A stretch of DNA of 64,000 nt from Kryptolebias marmoratus. Its lineage: Eukaryota; Chordata; Actinopteri; Cyprinodontiformes; Rivulidae. The stretch spans positions 15,435,997 through 15,499,996 of the forward strand of contig NC_051448.1 of assembly GCF_001649575.2 (NCBI RefSeq), written 5' to 3'. A program made the position numbers and the translations under genes. Of the stretch, positions 1 through 43,485 are shown one piece after another. Below the pieces are notes generated by a model, which made no database searches, was not told the DNA's origin, and worked only from the letters and a program-made list of their open reading frames with translations. The stretch's first letter is position 1. Each line of letters opens with the position of its first letter.

Positions 1-1531
1 TCTTATTGACCTTTTTCTGCCTTCATTCCTCACCGTGTTGGCAGAAAAGAATAATAAAAAATAAAATAAATTAAATGAATTCAAATAATAAAAAAAGACA
101 GGTCAGTCGGTGAGAAAAAAAGGGAACAGGAAGTGTTTGTAAATATAGCTCAAACAAAACTAAATAAAGCGACATGTATATATAAAAAACATACAATGAT
201 GTGCAATAAAAGTAATATTATTATTACTATCATGTCCTTACAACCATTTCCCCAATATTACCACTGTACACACGACTACAACTCCTAACAGTACACCGAC
301 AATCATAAGGATGATAGTAATAATAATGACAGTTATAGTCATATAAAAATCAAACGTGGGAATAAAATAAATTTGCATTTAATAGTTTTCCTTTGGGCCG
401 AAGACAGAAGGGAGACCTGGGCGGAGAGACGGACGAAAAAGTCACAGTTTGGGCCTCTGCTGCTCCTCCTCCTCCTCCTCTTCCTCCTCCTGCTCAGGGC
501 CTCTTCAGCTACTGCAGGGGCATCGGTCTGAAAGAAGTGGTCCGCGTCTCCAGGATTATGTCGTGCTCACTCGACTGAGTTCGAGTCTAAGGGCTGCGTG
601 GGAAGAGAAGGGGTGGTGGGAGAGGTTAGGCTCATAGACAAAAAGGTCCAGAAGGTTAGAGACACTTTAGGAGCATTTCAGAGCTTAGTTTAGGAAAACA
701 GCAAATGAAAATGTTATGTGAAGGTGTGCAAGGTTGTTCTCATACTTCCCTCCCCAGAGTAGTTTAAACGGACTTAATGTGACAAAAAAAAAGAGAGAGA
801 GAAAATATGCATTTTTCACATATCTATGGTCAACGTGGTCCTTTGTTTACCTATGGAAAGAACTGAGGGACTGAAAAAGAGCTGGTGATGTCCCCGGAGG
901 AGCCTTTTGGGACCAAGAAGTCCGACGGTTCTGATGCTCTGGCACGTATTCACGCTGAGATTCACTGAGTGAAGTATCTAAATCCAAACAGGGCGTAGTT
1001 CACCTGTTTTATTCTCTTTTTTTTTTTTTAAATATAACCAACGAGATGAATTCATTCCGGCGTTCCGTGCCTCTTGAAATACGTCCACCTGAGAGTCGCC
1101 GTCGTCTCAGCTTTGTTTGTTTACGCTGAGTGCGTACCCGCATTTCAGAGCTGCTGGAAAACTCCTTCAGACTGCACCAGGTAATGTAGTTCAGGATAAT
1201 CCGTTTTATAGAAACTAGAGTCTGATATAGAAACGATATTTGTTAATTTCCACCCTTTTTAAAGTGCTTTTTAAAAAAAAATCTGGACATTTAATTTCGC
1301 AACATTATCCATCATTTGGCACAAAAAGTAACCTAATCAATTCACTGGCAGGAAAACTTGACAACTCTTCCTATAAAGTGAGTGGATTACTGTAGGCTTT
1401 GGTGGAGGTGATGTCTAAAATGAATGTAGTGCAGCCTGGTGGCTACAGCTGCTCATAACTATCAGCAGCTAACGTTCCTAAATGCAAAATCAGTCAGTTT
1501 TGCTCTGTGTTTAAGAGAAAATCAAACGTAC
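1..1531. other. evl intron 12 and/or 3' flank, no exon found
   Basis: I looked on the minus strand for an acceptor followed by codons for an IRQELS-type end and saw none. The stretch contains AT-rich sequence, a CTC/TCC run (about 465-493) and short A and T runs. It is most simply the beginning of the last intron. Confidence 0.5.
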
Positions 1532-31893
<30,362 letters not shown>

Positions 31894-31899
31894 GGTGAG

Positions 31900-32860
31900 G
31901 GCACAAAGCAAGGTGCACAGGTCAGCCCTGTCCTGTAGCCACAAACAAATTTAAAAAAAAAAATCCAAGAAGAAGAGTCTGTGTTCGTCCCCCGGCTTCC
32001 CTTTTTTTGTTCTCCTCTCTTTGTCTCTCCCAAAATTAGACGCTGACACTCCCGTTAAAGGTTGGAGCTGGGCGGAAACATTCCCCACAGACGGTTGCCG
32101 GACTAAAGGTCGCTACCGTCGAGAAGACATCCCCTTCCTCATCATGTCCTCCGTGCAGCCAACGCGCAGTCACCTCTGCTGTCTGCCGCCGAGCAGGCAC
32201 ACTAACCTATTTCCCCACTAGCAGCTACTGTACACTCAGCAGCCGAAGAACAAAGATGACTCGGGCAGAAGGCGCCGCATCCCAAAGAACCAGGAGGGTA
32301 GATCTCGATTTTGGTCACCGACTCATTCTGGTAGGGAAAAACGACTTTAGGCAAAGAAGTGGAGGAAAATCAAAAAAAAAAGAGCCGCTCCAGATATAAG
32401 GGCACCGCTCAGGTCCAGAGGACTGAATGGGAAACGAGGGTCCTCTGGTTGCTTTACGCTTCAGAGACAGAAGAAAGAGGAGGGTGGAGTGAGGTGGTGG
32501 TGTTGGTGGTGGTGAGGGGGGTTTAGAGGGATGGAGACGGGGAGAGCTTCCCGATGCTGTGAGGCGTTGCCCTCGCGCTGCCTCTCCCCTCCCGCATCTC
32601 ATTGGATTACCTCCTCCCTTCCTCTCCCTCCCTCCATCCTCTCCACTCTCCTCCTCCCAGCTGTGACAAGAGAGATGGGCTGCCAGTTCCGGAGGCTGGC
32701 TGCCGCCCTTCCTCCTCCTCCTCCTCCTCTTGATGTTACCCACAGTTCCCCTCCTCTCCTGAGCAGCCTGATTGGCCGAGGCGGGGATGCGTAAGCCGGA
32801 GATGGAACAGAGGCGAGCGACAGATTTTAATTCATCCGATGGCCCCCGTCTTTTCCTCGC
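31900..32860 (-). promoter_or_regulatory. candidate proximal evl promoter and 5' UTR
   Basis: Sequence upstream of the 31.9-kb first exon. It contains an inverted CCAAT box (ATTGG, 32771-32775) with a GGCGGG box a few bases away (32780-32785), long pyrimidine tracts (32580-32660) and a CTC run (32710-32731). CCAAT plus GC box is a common RNA polymerase II promoter layout. No transcription start can be placed. Confidence 0.35.
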
Positions 32861-32898
32861 GTATGATTTGACGAGGCATGCCAGGCTTGGGTGGAGCT

Positions 32899-32900
32899 AG

Positions 32901-32937
<37 letters not shown>
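32899..32937 (+). repeat. (CA)n microsatellite
   Basis: About 19 uninterrupted CA units. Confidence 0.9.
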
Positions 32938-33154
32938 AGTGCTTATGTCCACAGACCGCTCTGGCAGCTTATACATGATGTTCATTAATCTAAAGTGATG
33001 CAGGTGGAGGGAGGAAAATAAATAAAACCATCTGCTGCAGCTTGGCTGTTAACACATTTAATATAAACAGTCAAACGCGTGCTGTGTGCTGGATATTTAA
33101 TAAGATCATTATAATATTAAGAGATGTACATTATTTACAGTCTCCTGCGATTTT

Positions 33155-33550
33155 GTGAGAAGGCACGCTCAGGGCAGGTGTTGTGGATGACTCTCAGCTA
33201 CTGTCGCATCAGATTTAAGCACAATATTTTTTTTAAAAGACTGAATATTAGCCATTTTTGTGCTTTAAAGTTCAGGTGGCTGTGGCAGCCATCTTCAATG
33301 AGGTTGACTCCAAACATTAATCAGTTGTAAATGTAGATTCAGTGATTGTTTACCAAAGGTTTCATTCAAATCTGTCCAGTGGGTCGTTAGATTTTTTGCT
33401 AACAGACAGAAAGAGATTAATCCAGAGAGTTAGTGGTAAAATTTTAAGCAAACATCTTGCACAATCTGTTACCAGTAGTGGATCAGTCTCAGCTACTACC
33501 ACAACTAATTTGAGATCAATATCTTTCAGCAGTGAGCGGTAATGAGAACA
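33155..33550 (+). repeat. dispersed repeat, copy 5 (one unit plus the start of a second)
   Basis: gatgactctcagctactgtc, ggcagccatcttcaatgagg and tttttgctaacagacagaaa, followed by a second ctcagctactaccacaac near 33490. Confidence 0.8.
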
Positions 33551-34102
33551 TGTAGGTGAAAGTGAGCAAGTCGCCATAAAGCGCTGAGCTCTGTGTGCGT
33601 TTAATATTCCGTTCTTCATCTCCCCGGATGCATATAGATTATAAATGATGTACAGAAAGCAAAGACGAGGCCGCGAACACTAATCCCTGCAGGAGGTCCA
33701 ACACAAATCCCTCGGATATTTTCCTCTGACGGCCCAGAAAGCGGACACGTTCCACGGCCTCTTTCTCTGACAACTCAGCTCCCATCAGTAACATCTGTGC
33801 TGCCGTCTTCCCAGCAGGCGTTTCCACAGATTCCTCCGCAGGACTGGGGAGGACGGACGGAGGACGCAGCAGATGTTCCGCTTTACAATATTTGGTGACC
33901 AAAAAATTGTGTTTTTGGAACTACTTCAAATCTTGGAATATAATCGTTGTATTTGACTACAGCGTTTGCAGCAAAATGTGTCACCATGCACAAAAAAACT
34001 TATAAACACCGATTTAAAATGAAGGCCTGGAATTCCTTGAAGGAATGCATATCACCCGCCACCTTTCATGCTAGGGATTTATGCCTTTTCTTTTAAAATA
34101 TC

Positions 34103-35605
34103 CAGGGGTGGAAATTAGCACCCGCCAAATGCGGGTAAATATTTGAAGTGGCGGGTGAATTTGATCAACACACACGCCACTGTGGCGGGTTGGCAATTTA
34201 AACAGAAAAGGTGTTATTTGTCCTCTTGACATATNNNNNNNNNNNNNNNNNNNNNNNNNNNNNNNNNNNNNNNNNNNNNNNNNNNNNNNNNNNNNNNNNN
34301 NNNNNNNNNNNNNNNNNNNNNNNNNNNNNNNNNNNNNNNNNNNNNNNNNNNNNNNNNNNNNNNNNNNNNNNNNNNNNNNNNNNNNNNNNNNNNNNNNNNN
34401 NNNNNNNNNNNNNNNNNNNNNNNNNNNNNNNNNNNNNNNNNNNNNNNNNNNNNNNNNNNNNNNNNNNNNNNNNNNNNNNNNNNNNNNNNNNNNNNNNNNN
34501 NNNNNNNNNNNNNNNNNNNNNNNNNNNNNNNNNNNNNNNNNNNNNNNNNNNNNNNNNNNNNNNNNNNNNNNNNNNNNNNNNNNNNNNNNNNNNNNNNNNN
34601 NNNNNNNNNNNNNNNNNNNNNNNNNNNNNNNNNNNNNNNNNNNNNNNNNNNNNNNNNNNNNNNNNNNNNNNNNNNNNNNNNNNNNNNNNNNNNNNNNNNN
34701 NNNNNNNNNNNNNNNNNNNNNNNNNNNNNNNNNNNNNNNNNNNNNNNNNNNNNNNNNNNNNNNNNNNNNNNNNNNNNNNNNNNNNNNNNNNNNNNNNNNN
34801 NNNNNNNNNNNNNNNNNNNNNNNNNNNNNNNNNNNNNNNNNNNNNNNNNNNNNNNNNNNNNNNNNNNNNNNNNNNNNNNNNNNNNNNNNNNNNNNNNNNN
34901 NNNNNNNNNNNNNNNNNNNNNNNNNNNNNNNNNNNNNNNNNNNNNNNNNNNNNNNNNNNNNNNNNNNNNNNNNNNNNNNNNNNNNNNNNNNNNNNNNNNN
35001 NNNNNNNNNNNNNNNNNNNNNNNNNNNNNNNNNNNNNNNNNNNNNNNNNNNNNNNNNNNNNNNNNNNNNNNNNNNNNNNNNNNNNNNNNNNNNNNNNNNN
35101 NNNNNNNNNNNNNNNNNNNNNNNNNNNNNNNNNNNNNNNNNNNNNNNNNNNNNNNNNNNNNNNNNNNNNNNNNNNNNNNNNNNNNNNNNNNNAATATCCT
35201 ACCTGTTAAATATAAGCGGATAGCACAAATAGATCTGTGCATTAAAAGCAGCAAGTGTCTGAAAAACATTACAACTTACATACAAAAACTTACAAAAGCA
35301 CAAAAAAATACTTCAAAAACACTCTACAGAAATAAATTTAACTTGTCTGAATTTTTTATGTACAGATATGCATCTTTTAATGGTTTAAAATAAAATAAGA
35401 AAAGTCTAGTTATTTCCATGCAGTGTCCAGAAAGAGGTGTTGTTCAGCTTGTAGGGCAGCACAACTGCTTCATCATCATCATCATATGAAATAACTTTTT
35501 TTCACAACAAAAAATAGTGGCTGGTAAAATATTTGAGTGGCCGGTAAAACATTTTGTCCACCAGCCATAGTGGCTGGTGGACAAAATATTTAATTTCCAC
35601 CCCTG
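34103..35605. mobile_element. hAT-type DNA transposon, interrupted by an assembly gap
   Basis: The ends are inverted: CAGGGGTGGAAATTA at left and TAATTTCCACCCCTG at right. They are flanked by a perfect 8-bp duplication AAAATATC (34095-34102 and 35606-35613). CAGGG termini with 8-bp duplications are typical of hAT. Most of the interior is unsequenced (958 N), so coding capacity is unknown. Inserted inside a copy of the dispersed repeat. Confidence 0.88.
34235..35192. other. assembly gap, 958 N
   Basis: Unsequenced interior of the hAT element. Any reading frame across it is an artefact. Confidence 1.
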
Positions 35606-35820
35606 AAAATATCACATGATCTTGATTGATCTGTTGGTGCTCAGCGTTCGTGTTGGGGATGACTCTGAACTACTCCCTTTTAGCTTATTATCCGTAAAAG
35701 CTGTAGCAGTTTTTGTCTCCTACGGTCCGCTGACAGTGGCGGCCATCTTGAATTGGGCTGGCTAGAAAAGTTCATCTTGGTAGATATGCATCCAAGGATT
35801 GCTTTTTAAAAAAAACTTAA

Positions 35821-35960
35821 GTTCGTTCAGCTGCTCCCTTCTTCAGGGGTCACCCCAGCGAGCAAACTCACACAAACGATTTGGCAATTTGGACGCCCTT
35901 CCTGGGCTTGAACCTGCGGCCTCAGGATTACAAGACCGCGGCACTGACCACCGAGCCAGG
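35821..35960 (-). mobile_element. tRNA-derived SINE fragment
   Basis: On the minus strand a tRNA-like head carries an A-box-like TGGCTCGGTGG and a B-box-like GGTTCAAGCCC. A body word common in fish SINEs follows (complement of gctcccttcttcaggggtc). It interrupts a copy of the dispersed repeat between ctttttaaaaaaaactta and ataaaatccatcc. Confidence 0.65.
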
Positions 35961-36859
35961 TTAAATAAAATCCATCCAGTTGTTCATTAAATATTTTGCT
36001 GACAGAACTGACTCCATTAGTTAATGGCAAACAGAGGTTTTGTGTGATCTGTTAGCTCTCAGGGCATGTTCACACACCAAAATTTAGCTCAACATCTGTA
36101 AAACTGACTGAATTGTAGACATGTTTGTGTTTTTAAGGTCTATTAGCTGTGGCAGCCATCTTAATTTGGGTTGATAACTCTAAAAGTCAGTTGAAGATGT
36201 AAAACTAAGGATTACTTTCATTAAATCTGTCCAGGTTGTTGTTGTTGTTACTGAACTGTTTGCTTCACGTTCAAACCAAGCTTGTAGGATTTCCTTAACT
36301 CTGAAGTCTGTAAAACCCTACACACTCGTTTCCTGCTGCCACTACGACAGCAAACGTCTTTCATTTTAAGCCAAACCCTGAGTTCTGTCTTGTTCTGAGT
36401 CGTTCTGGTCCCAGAACCTTTAAAAAATTAAACGCCTTGCTCTGCATCGCTTTAACACTATCACTTTGAATTCAAAATTATGCATTCATTTTTGAAACAT
36501 CTTGTTCCTCGAAGAGCGTGAGCTAAGCAGAGCATCGAAGAAGAAAACGTGGTTTCCCGGTCGTCCGTGACTTCTTCTGGTGCCGTAGGAGAGGAGTCTT
36601 CGACAAACAGGGGATGAGGAGGGTTGTGTTGAAACAAAAGGTGCAGTTTGGGAAGGGCGCAGAGGAAAAGGGCAGGTGGACAGATTTAGTTGCGAGTTTA
36701 ACGCCTGGGAGGGACGGAAACAGAGAAACAGCGAGGAAAGGAGTGAGGAAGAGGAGAACTAAGGGGTGGAGAGAGAAAAGAGGAGATGAAAGACGAGAGG
36801 AGGAAGGTGGAAAGGACACTCATCCCCATCTGACACCTTGGCTCGTCCTGAGTAAGCAC

Positions 36860-36860
<1 letters not shown>

Positions 36861-36929
<69 letters not shown>
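36861..36929 (+). repeat. (GT)n microsatellite with one GC interruption
   Basis: About 34 GT units broken by a gc near 36902. The apparent His/Thr or Cys/Val frames across it are artefacts. Confidence 0.95.
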
Positions 36930-36930
<1 letters not shown>

Positions 36931-37087
36931 CCTCTCGTTCGCAGCGGGAGACCTGACCTTGTGTTTGACACGCAGCGTCTGTGAGAGACAAACACAGAGG
37001 ACAAGAACTCCTCAAAATCAAAGACAGTGATAAAAAGGAAAAAGGAACAAATGATACTGGGGTTATGAATAATATTTTTTTACCCTT

Positions 37088-37177
37088 TTAACTCTCCCGT
37101 AGCCTTTGGGTCAAATGGACCAGAAGCTACAAGAGCTTCTCTTCCTCTCGTCATTACGAGGGCTTCAGGAGGGTTAA
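37088..37177. mobile_element. 90-bp piggyBac-like MITE
   Basis: Begins TTAACTCTCCCGTAGCC and ends GGCTTCAGGAGGGTTAA, which are inverted copies with TTAA at both ends. TTAA targets are the mark of piggyBac. The internal gggtcaaatggacc resembles common fish elements of this type. Confidence 0.65.
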
Positions 37178-39696
37178 TCTGTAATCAGCACAATCAGCGA
37201 CTTTTAACTGCGTTCAAGTGCATCTCATTTTCTTTAGCTTTCATTGGGAATAATCAGCCTTTAAACCGACTGACTCACTTTATTACACAGATGTAATCTG
37301 AGTCAGGTCTTTACAGATTTGTTTTTCCTTCTTTTTTAAATTCTTGTTTCTTAAATACGAGACTTTTAGAAGCTGCTCCGACAGCATCAGAAATCCTCTG
37401 CAGAAATCTCAACTTTTTTTTTAAATATATGCTAATTTCCTTTAATGCAACATCTGGTTTTACAGCCTAACATCTGTCAGTAGCTGTGAATGAAACAGTC
37501 AGCTCAGTTTCCAAATATAAATGTTTTTTTTGTTTTTGTCAATCTGTTCTTTTGTCTCTTATCTTAATGGTTAGAAGCTGAAGAGTTTGCAAACCCCTGC
37601 TTTTTACTGCAATAAAACTTTTGTGACCAAACGCTTCAGGCCCCTATTTCCTGATTCCTGATACATCTTTTATTTAAAGTTTGTGGCAAGAAGCAACAAG
37701 AAAAAAAACACCTTTACATTTATATGTATGTGCTCACTGAATCTGTCAGGCAGGGTTGCCAGATAAGTACTGGCATTTTGAAAACATTGTATTTTGTGCT
37801 GATTGAGATGGGGGGAAGTGTTGTGATTGGCGGACATGTGCACAGAAAAGGAGGGGGACTTGACCCTAAAGCTGTCTTATAAAAACGGTAATTATCGTAT
37901 TTCTGGCAGCATTGATGCCAGGCTTTCAAGGAGACGAGCATGCAGTCTGGAGCATTGAAACAGTTACATCCAAAAAGGGTGAATACATGAATGTTTGATT
38001 GGACAGAGGATGACTTCGGGTCAGCAGCACAATCAGCCCTCTGCTGTCCGCTGTTACTACTGTTGTTCATCTCCTGGTGTAAGCGCAGGAAAAACTAATG
38101 ATAATGATAATGATAATGACCTCTGTGAGGCGTTTCCTGAAAAACACCTCCGCTCTGAGACCCGGATTCAAAAAGCTTTGGTTTCAGAGAAAACGGGGCC
38201 TGTTGTTGGGTACACCACCGGCCGAACCGCAGCAGAAAAGCTACAGTTTCACTGAAAAATCGGCGCCATGTAAACCGTGCCTCGATCTGATTTCCCGCTG
38301 CCTTCATCCCATCAACACCCTGAATCCTCACGGGCGCGAGGTGACGAGGAGGGATTAAATCAGTGTGAGAGGTGGGACACAGAGAAGGTTAAAAATCCCT
38401 GACGTTTTCCTGTTTTCCTCTGTTTACCTCACCCAATCTCATCTTCTAAAGCCCGAGGACTGAGTGTGAGTGGCAAACAACCACACACACACACACACAC
38501 ACAAACTCACACACAGACCCACACAAGCTTCAGACGAGCCGGGCTTTTTAATTCTGCTCCACACCAATGGGAGATAAGAGAAACAGAGGAGGAGGAGGGG
38601 AGAAAGTAGGGCGAAGGAAGAGGGAGCGAGTTCACTCTCATTCACAAAGATTATATTATCTCTTTTTCAAACACACACACACACACAACGTCTGTGTTGA
38701 TCTGCCTCTGGATGTCTCAGCATGCATAATTATGACTCATCAACCCAAATGCTGTCACCTAAAAAGAACCGTTTCTGTTCAGACTTCTTATTTCAGCTAA
38801 TAAATTTGTGAATGTTGGACAGAATTTCAACAAAAACAGTTGTTTTCAAGCACAGAATCGTGCAAAAGCAGAAATAGATCATCAGCGCGTCCGGCGCATG
38901 CGAAGACGAGACACAGCTGCTTTGGGTCTTTTCGTCCTTTAGTGTTTCCCACAAAACGCCAAGATGCTCGCCTGTGCCCTCGCACACGTCAGCAGCACGT
39001 TTCCATGACGACACTGTCACATCCGCCCACCGCGCCCCGGGGCCGACTCTATTGGACCGTGTCAGGCCGCAGTTACGTGCTGGAACATCCTGCCGCGCTC
39101 GCACGGCGCTGCTGCCACAGTTGTCACGTCTGCCCTGCTCGCTTCTCGTCACGTTTGAGGCTGTGGCCTAAACCTGAGGTCAAACCGATCGCCGACCAAA
39201 CCAGAGCAGTGTGTCTGAGCCCCACGTCACGGATACACTCTGATCCTCTGCCACCGCAACACACACACACACACGCCTGGAGACCTCAGCAAAACCATTA
39301 ATGTTTAAACTGACTTTTTGTTTTATTGTTGTAGTGGGGAAAGGGAAGGAAGGCCTTACTGAAGGGTCTGGTCACAGCAAAGTTCAACAGCAGAGAGATA
39401 AGATGTTGGCCAACAGCATGTGACCCGTACAGCAAAATGAGACACAGTGAGGACTTTTTCATAATTCAGTTAAAAATATTTTTTTGAAATTCTTCCTCCC
39501 AAATGTGTCAAAACTGGATATTTTCACTTATGTTGCTCCGCAGCCTGAGTTCATTCTAAAACATTATCTTGCTGAGCAGGGGTGCCACCATGGAGGGGCC
39601 AGAGGGGGCAACAGCCCCTCCTTTAAATTTACTGTGATCCCAGACTTGATTTAAGAAGGCCCCCACAGCCAACTGAGTTGGCACAAAAATTGCTAT

Positions 39697-39845
39697 ACTT
39701 CAGCCAGTTTTACAGCTACTGAGCTAGGACTTGGTGAGGTAGTAGCTGAGAGTCATCCTCACCTCCTGTTCCAAGTGCTAACAGATTCTTTAAGATCTTT
39801 GTTTAAAACTTTGATGTGAAAGGCAGTAGGAGATATGCATTTGTT
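39697..39845 (-). repeat. dispersed repeat, copy 7 (reversed fragment)
   Basis: Reverse-strand wording gaggtagtagctgagagtca, ending with the 5' terminus in reverse (gtgaaaggcagtaggagata, then tgcat). Confidence 0.75.
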
Positions 39846-39989
39846 TGAGAGACTCTAGTTTCAATAATAAATATGAATTTAAGCTTCCTTGACTGTGCTG
39901 TTCTAAGTTTATAATACCAACCATAAAATAAAAAACCAAAGCAGATTTATACCAGAAGGTGATTCAGAACCTCCCAAATATCTTATACA

Positions 39990-40595
39990 TGATAACAGCG
40001 TAAAACTCTTGAAATTCTGTCATGGAGGTCATGTTTTCAGTGGTGATTACTCCAAAAGTTAATAATGGATATTCATGAACATTTTCAGGAAACGTCAAAC
40101 ATGGCGCAAGAAACAAGTGATTCCAATTTGGTGCTGATCCGAGAGTTCAAGGTCAAAGGTCAACATCACAAGTGATTCCTGTGCTCTAACTCTGCAACTG
40201 TGTAACGCAGGAATGTCAGACTGCACAGCTGGACGCCTCACGGGTCATGGATGATTCCTATTGATTTCAAGGTCATGGGGTCAAAGGTCAAAGTCACAGG
40301 CGACTCCTTTGTTAAAACTTTGTCTCTGCTCCAGCAGGTGACCCATTTGTTACCTACGCCATGGAAGTTATGTGTCCTGTCATGTTTATCTGTCTCTTAG
40401 CAAGATTACATAAAACCTAACAATGAACAGATTTGGATGAAATTTTCAAGAATTGTTGGGTTGTCACAAAAAACCCCAACAACTATTGATTAAATTTTGA
40501 TAATGGTCCAGATTATGATCTGGATCACACTATTTTATATTGACGGTGAGGCCTTGGCGGAGGTTTGCGCTCTCTGAGTGCTTCTAGTTGCTTTT
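39990..40595 (+). repeat. old interspersed repeat with ggtcaaaggtca words
   Basis: Contains repeated caaggtcaaaggtca phrases and ends ttggcggaggtttgcgctct, then ctgagtgcttctag, a terminus I have seen in many animal genomes. It adjoins the reversed dispersed-repeat fragment at 39.70-39.85 kb. The class is not certain. Confidence 0.5.
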
Positions 40596-43485
40596 GGTTT
40601 TGGTGTGCCACCCCAAGAGTAACAGTGGTTCTTATCTGGCCACCCTTTAGAAAACCTACTGGAACCACCTCTGCTGGTGGGGAACATGAATTCCTTAGTA
40701 GCGTGTCAAAAAAAAGCTATTCAGCTTCAAATCACACAGCTGGGTAAAGAGACGGTGGACTGAGAGACAAACCTGACCTCCTGACCTGGAACAGCAGGAT
40801 ATAATCCATGACATTTTCATGATTTATTTCAGCTCAAGCACCAGAGCCTTTGAGTACAGATTTATATTCTCAATATTTTATTGAAAATGCACAATACCAT
40901 CACCTTCAACAGAACAATCCATCCACTGAGCGCTGACCTGCCCCGTTAAACATCGTGCAGCAGACCTAATTCAGCACACAGCCACTGGTAAAAATGTTGG
41001 ACAGTAGGTCACACACTTCCCTCCAACTGCTCCTGTCAATACACATCAGACAGCACCGTTAACGATAGATCAATCGATTTTCCCATTTTGCTCTCGGAGC
41101 AGAACGAAACAATCCAGTTCAAACAGCTGGAGCTGTTATTAGTGATGGGAGGCCAGTTCAGGCAAAGGACTCAACCATAAATCATTTTACATGTAGGCAG
41201 ACACACAGCGGTGTCAGCAAGTAACATTCAATAAATAAAACCTCGCAAATCAAATATATTTTGGTTTAAAATGTGGATTTAACACCGGTTTGAACTGTAG
41301 CAGTGAAAGTTTGTGTTCTGCTTTCTAAGAAAGGATTTTAAGTCACATAAAAAGCATCAGCAACTAAAGAAAAAAACCTCTCATTTCGTGTTATTGTCTT
41401 CAGAGAAGCACTGTGTGGCAAATATTGCCATATAGTGGCAAAGCTCCAGATTGCAACCAAGTGAATAGACCCTGAAGCCAAGAGTTGAAGAGAAACAACA
41501 GCAGCTACTTCTGTAAACACGAAGTAAGTGTTCATTAATACTGGTTGATTGACTAATAAACTATTAAACTCTATTTCTCCAGAGAGCTATCTACAACAGG
41601 TAAGATAGTAAGATATTAATTGTTCAGAACCTCACTTGAAAATGCTTTTAGCGCCACACAGGGTGTCTGCCTGGTTACTTATGTTCTTTTAAAGTCACAT
41701 ATTGCTGCCCCAGATCCCTGTGGTTACCAGGTTTTAAAAAGTCCTGCTTTATTATGAGTTTTTCCTCCTGTGGGCTTACATTTGAGTCCTCATACAGCAA
41801 CAACCACACACTGAACTGCAGGATCCTCGTCAAGTATCTAGTGTAGACGCTGATCGGCTGAGAGCAAATGAAAAGAGTTGTACTGGTTGAAATAGATCAA
41901 ATTAGATTTTTTTAAAACACTGACTCGCTGCAAAATTTAACTCAGAACCATCAGATCGCAGAGCTCATTTCTTGCGTCCTGCTTACATGGAAACGACAAC
42001 ATTTCTGCACCATCTTGGACTGAAGCCATGCATGCAGGCGATCCACCTCAAACCGGCTTGTTGTGAGTCACAGTCTGTGTTGCCACCTAGAGAACACCTG
42101 CATGTAGCACAGGATAAATCACAGCTGCCTGCTGAAGCAGCTGCATGAGAAAATGCTCCACGTTCGACCTTAAAAACAAAACCCTTGACATTTCAGGATG
42201 GGGCTGACGCTCTCAGTGAACTGCATGATTTAGTTTGGTTTCACGAGTGAGCGGAGAGAACGTGACGATAGACAGAGTTTCAGAAAACAGGATCGGGGCT
42301 CTGATCTGCAGATGGCAAAAAAAAACTGCCATAATGTTGTGGATACCTCCACTGTTCAAAAGCTGTCTCATCAGCATCCAAATTAGTGCAACGTCAAGAC
42401 AGCTGATGGGGAATGTCATTTGTCTTACAGGAGCCTCCAAAATGACTCAACACGCTTCTTCACACATATTAGGTTTAGGCGCAAACATCTATTAAACCTT
42501 TCTTCTTGATGTCAAAAACATATGTGACAATGTGTGAATACTACTTGCCCATTTTTGCGGCCCGTTAAATACCCTCCAGTAGTATTTTATGTAAAAAATG
42601 AAGGTTTTTATTGCAGAAAAGAATCTTTTTAAAAGAGGTCTCTGTTGAGCTGTAGAACTTGAAAAATAAGCGATGTACTGACTTCCATTTTGGTGTGTGG
42701 GGGCAGCTAGGCGGAAGTACGATCACTATCGAAAATAGGATTGCAACGTCAAAATCTAAGATAGCCATCATATTTATATATGTTTGTATGTATGTATGAA
42801 AATGAGCCACTCCATTTACACTACACTACACTTTGAAGCAAAATAAAAGGATTGGGGTGGCTCAAGATGAATCTATGGTGGCCACCATCGGCCACCCTCT
42901 GGGTCCGTCATTGTGCCTGGTGCTGATCAAATCGCTTCCTCCGATCACCAGGATACGTGCCTCTGCTCTGCCTCGGACAGTGAATTATTTACAATAAGGT
43001 AAATTTATTGTCCCTCCAAATCTTTATCAATAAAGATGTAACGTAAGACTCTATCCCTTGTGAAAAAACCTTCTCTAAACTCAGTTTCAGTCGAACTGTG
43101 CAGCTAACCACCATCGGTCTGTTTGAGTGTCTCTCTTGATGCTTTAGTTCTTGAATTCAAACAACATTAACACTAAAGGACAATTCTGTTCAATTCCAGT
43201 CAAGAAAAACACTCATCTCAAAAACTACAGACATTCACATAGGACCCTCAGTGGGACATCAGTGTACCGCTTGTTTTCAGTGTTTAAGTATTTATGCCTA
43301 CTCTGAAAACCCATAAGCTAAAGTTTTAGACCAGGCACCTCTGCTGAAACACCTGTACCTCCAAAATGAAGTAAAAACACATCCATAAATCTGTGACCCA
43401 CAGCATGAACAGTGATGAGTTCACCAGTTATCCCTCAGTTTCAGCCCCAGCAGCCACCTCGTGCGCCTCACCCACATCCCTGCAG

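Larger units (their letters stand above)
34031..36235 (+). repeat. dispersed repeat, copy 6 (dimer split by two insertions)
   Basis: The 5' end (ggaatgcatatcacccgcca) lies at 34043-34062. The copy resumes after the hAT element at 35614, has ggcggccatcttgaattggg at about 35739, is broken by the SINE at 35821-35960, and continues into a second unit with ggcagccatcttaatttggg near 36150. Confidence 0.8.

Noticed and set aside
33639..33902. Minus-strand open frame (SPAEESVETPAGKTAAQMLLMG)
   Set aside because: Reads plausibly, but I recognise no family, see no matching splice sites, and it lies among repeats.
34211..35269. Open frames of more than 300 codons on both strands
   Set aside because: They span an N gap and carry no sequence information.
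35905..35960. Possible tRNA gene on the minus strand
   Set aside because: A- and B-box words are present, but it is attached to a SINE body and no full cloverleaf was established. Treated as a SINE head.
36698..37030. Open frames of His/Thr or Cys/Val repeats
   Set aside because: Translations of the (GT)n microsatellite.
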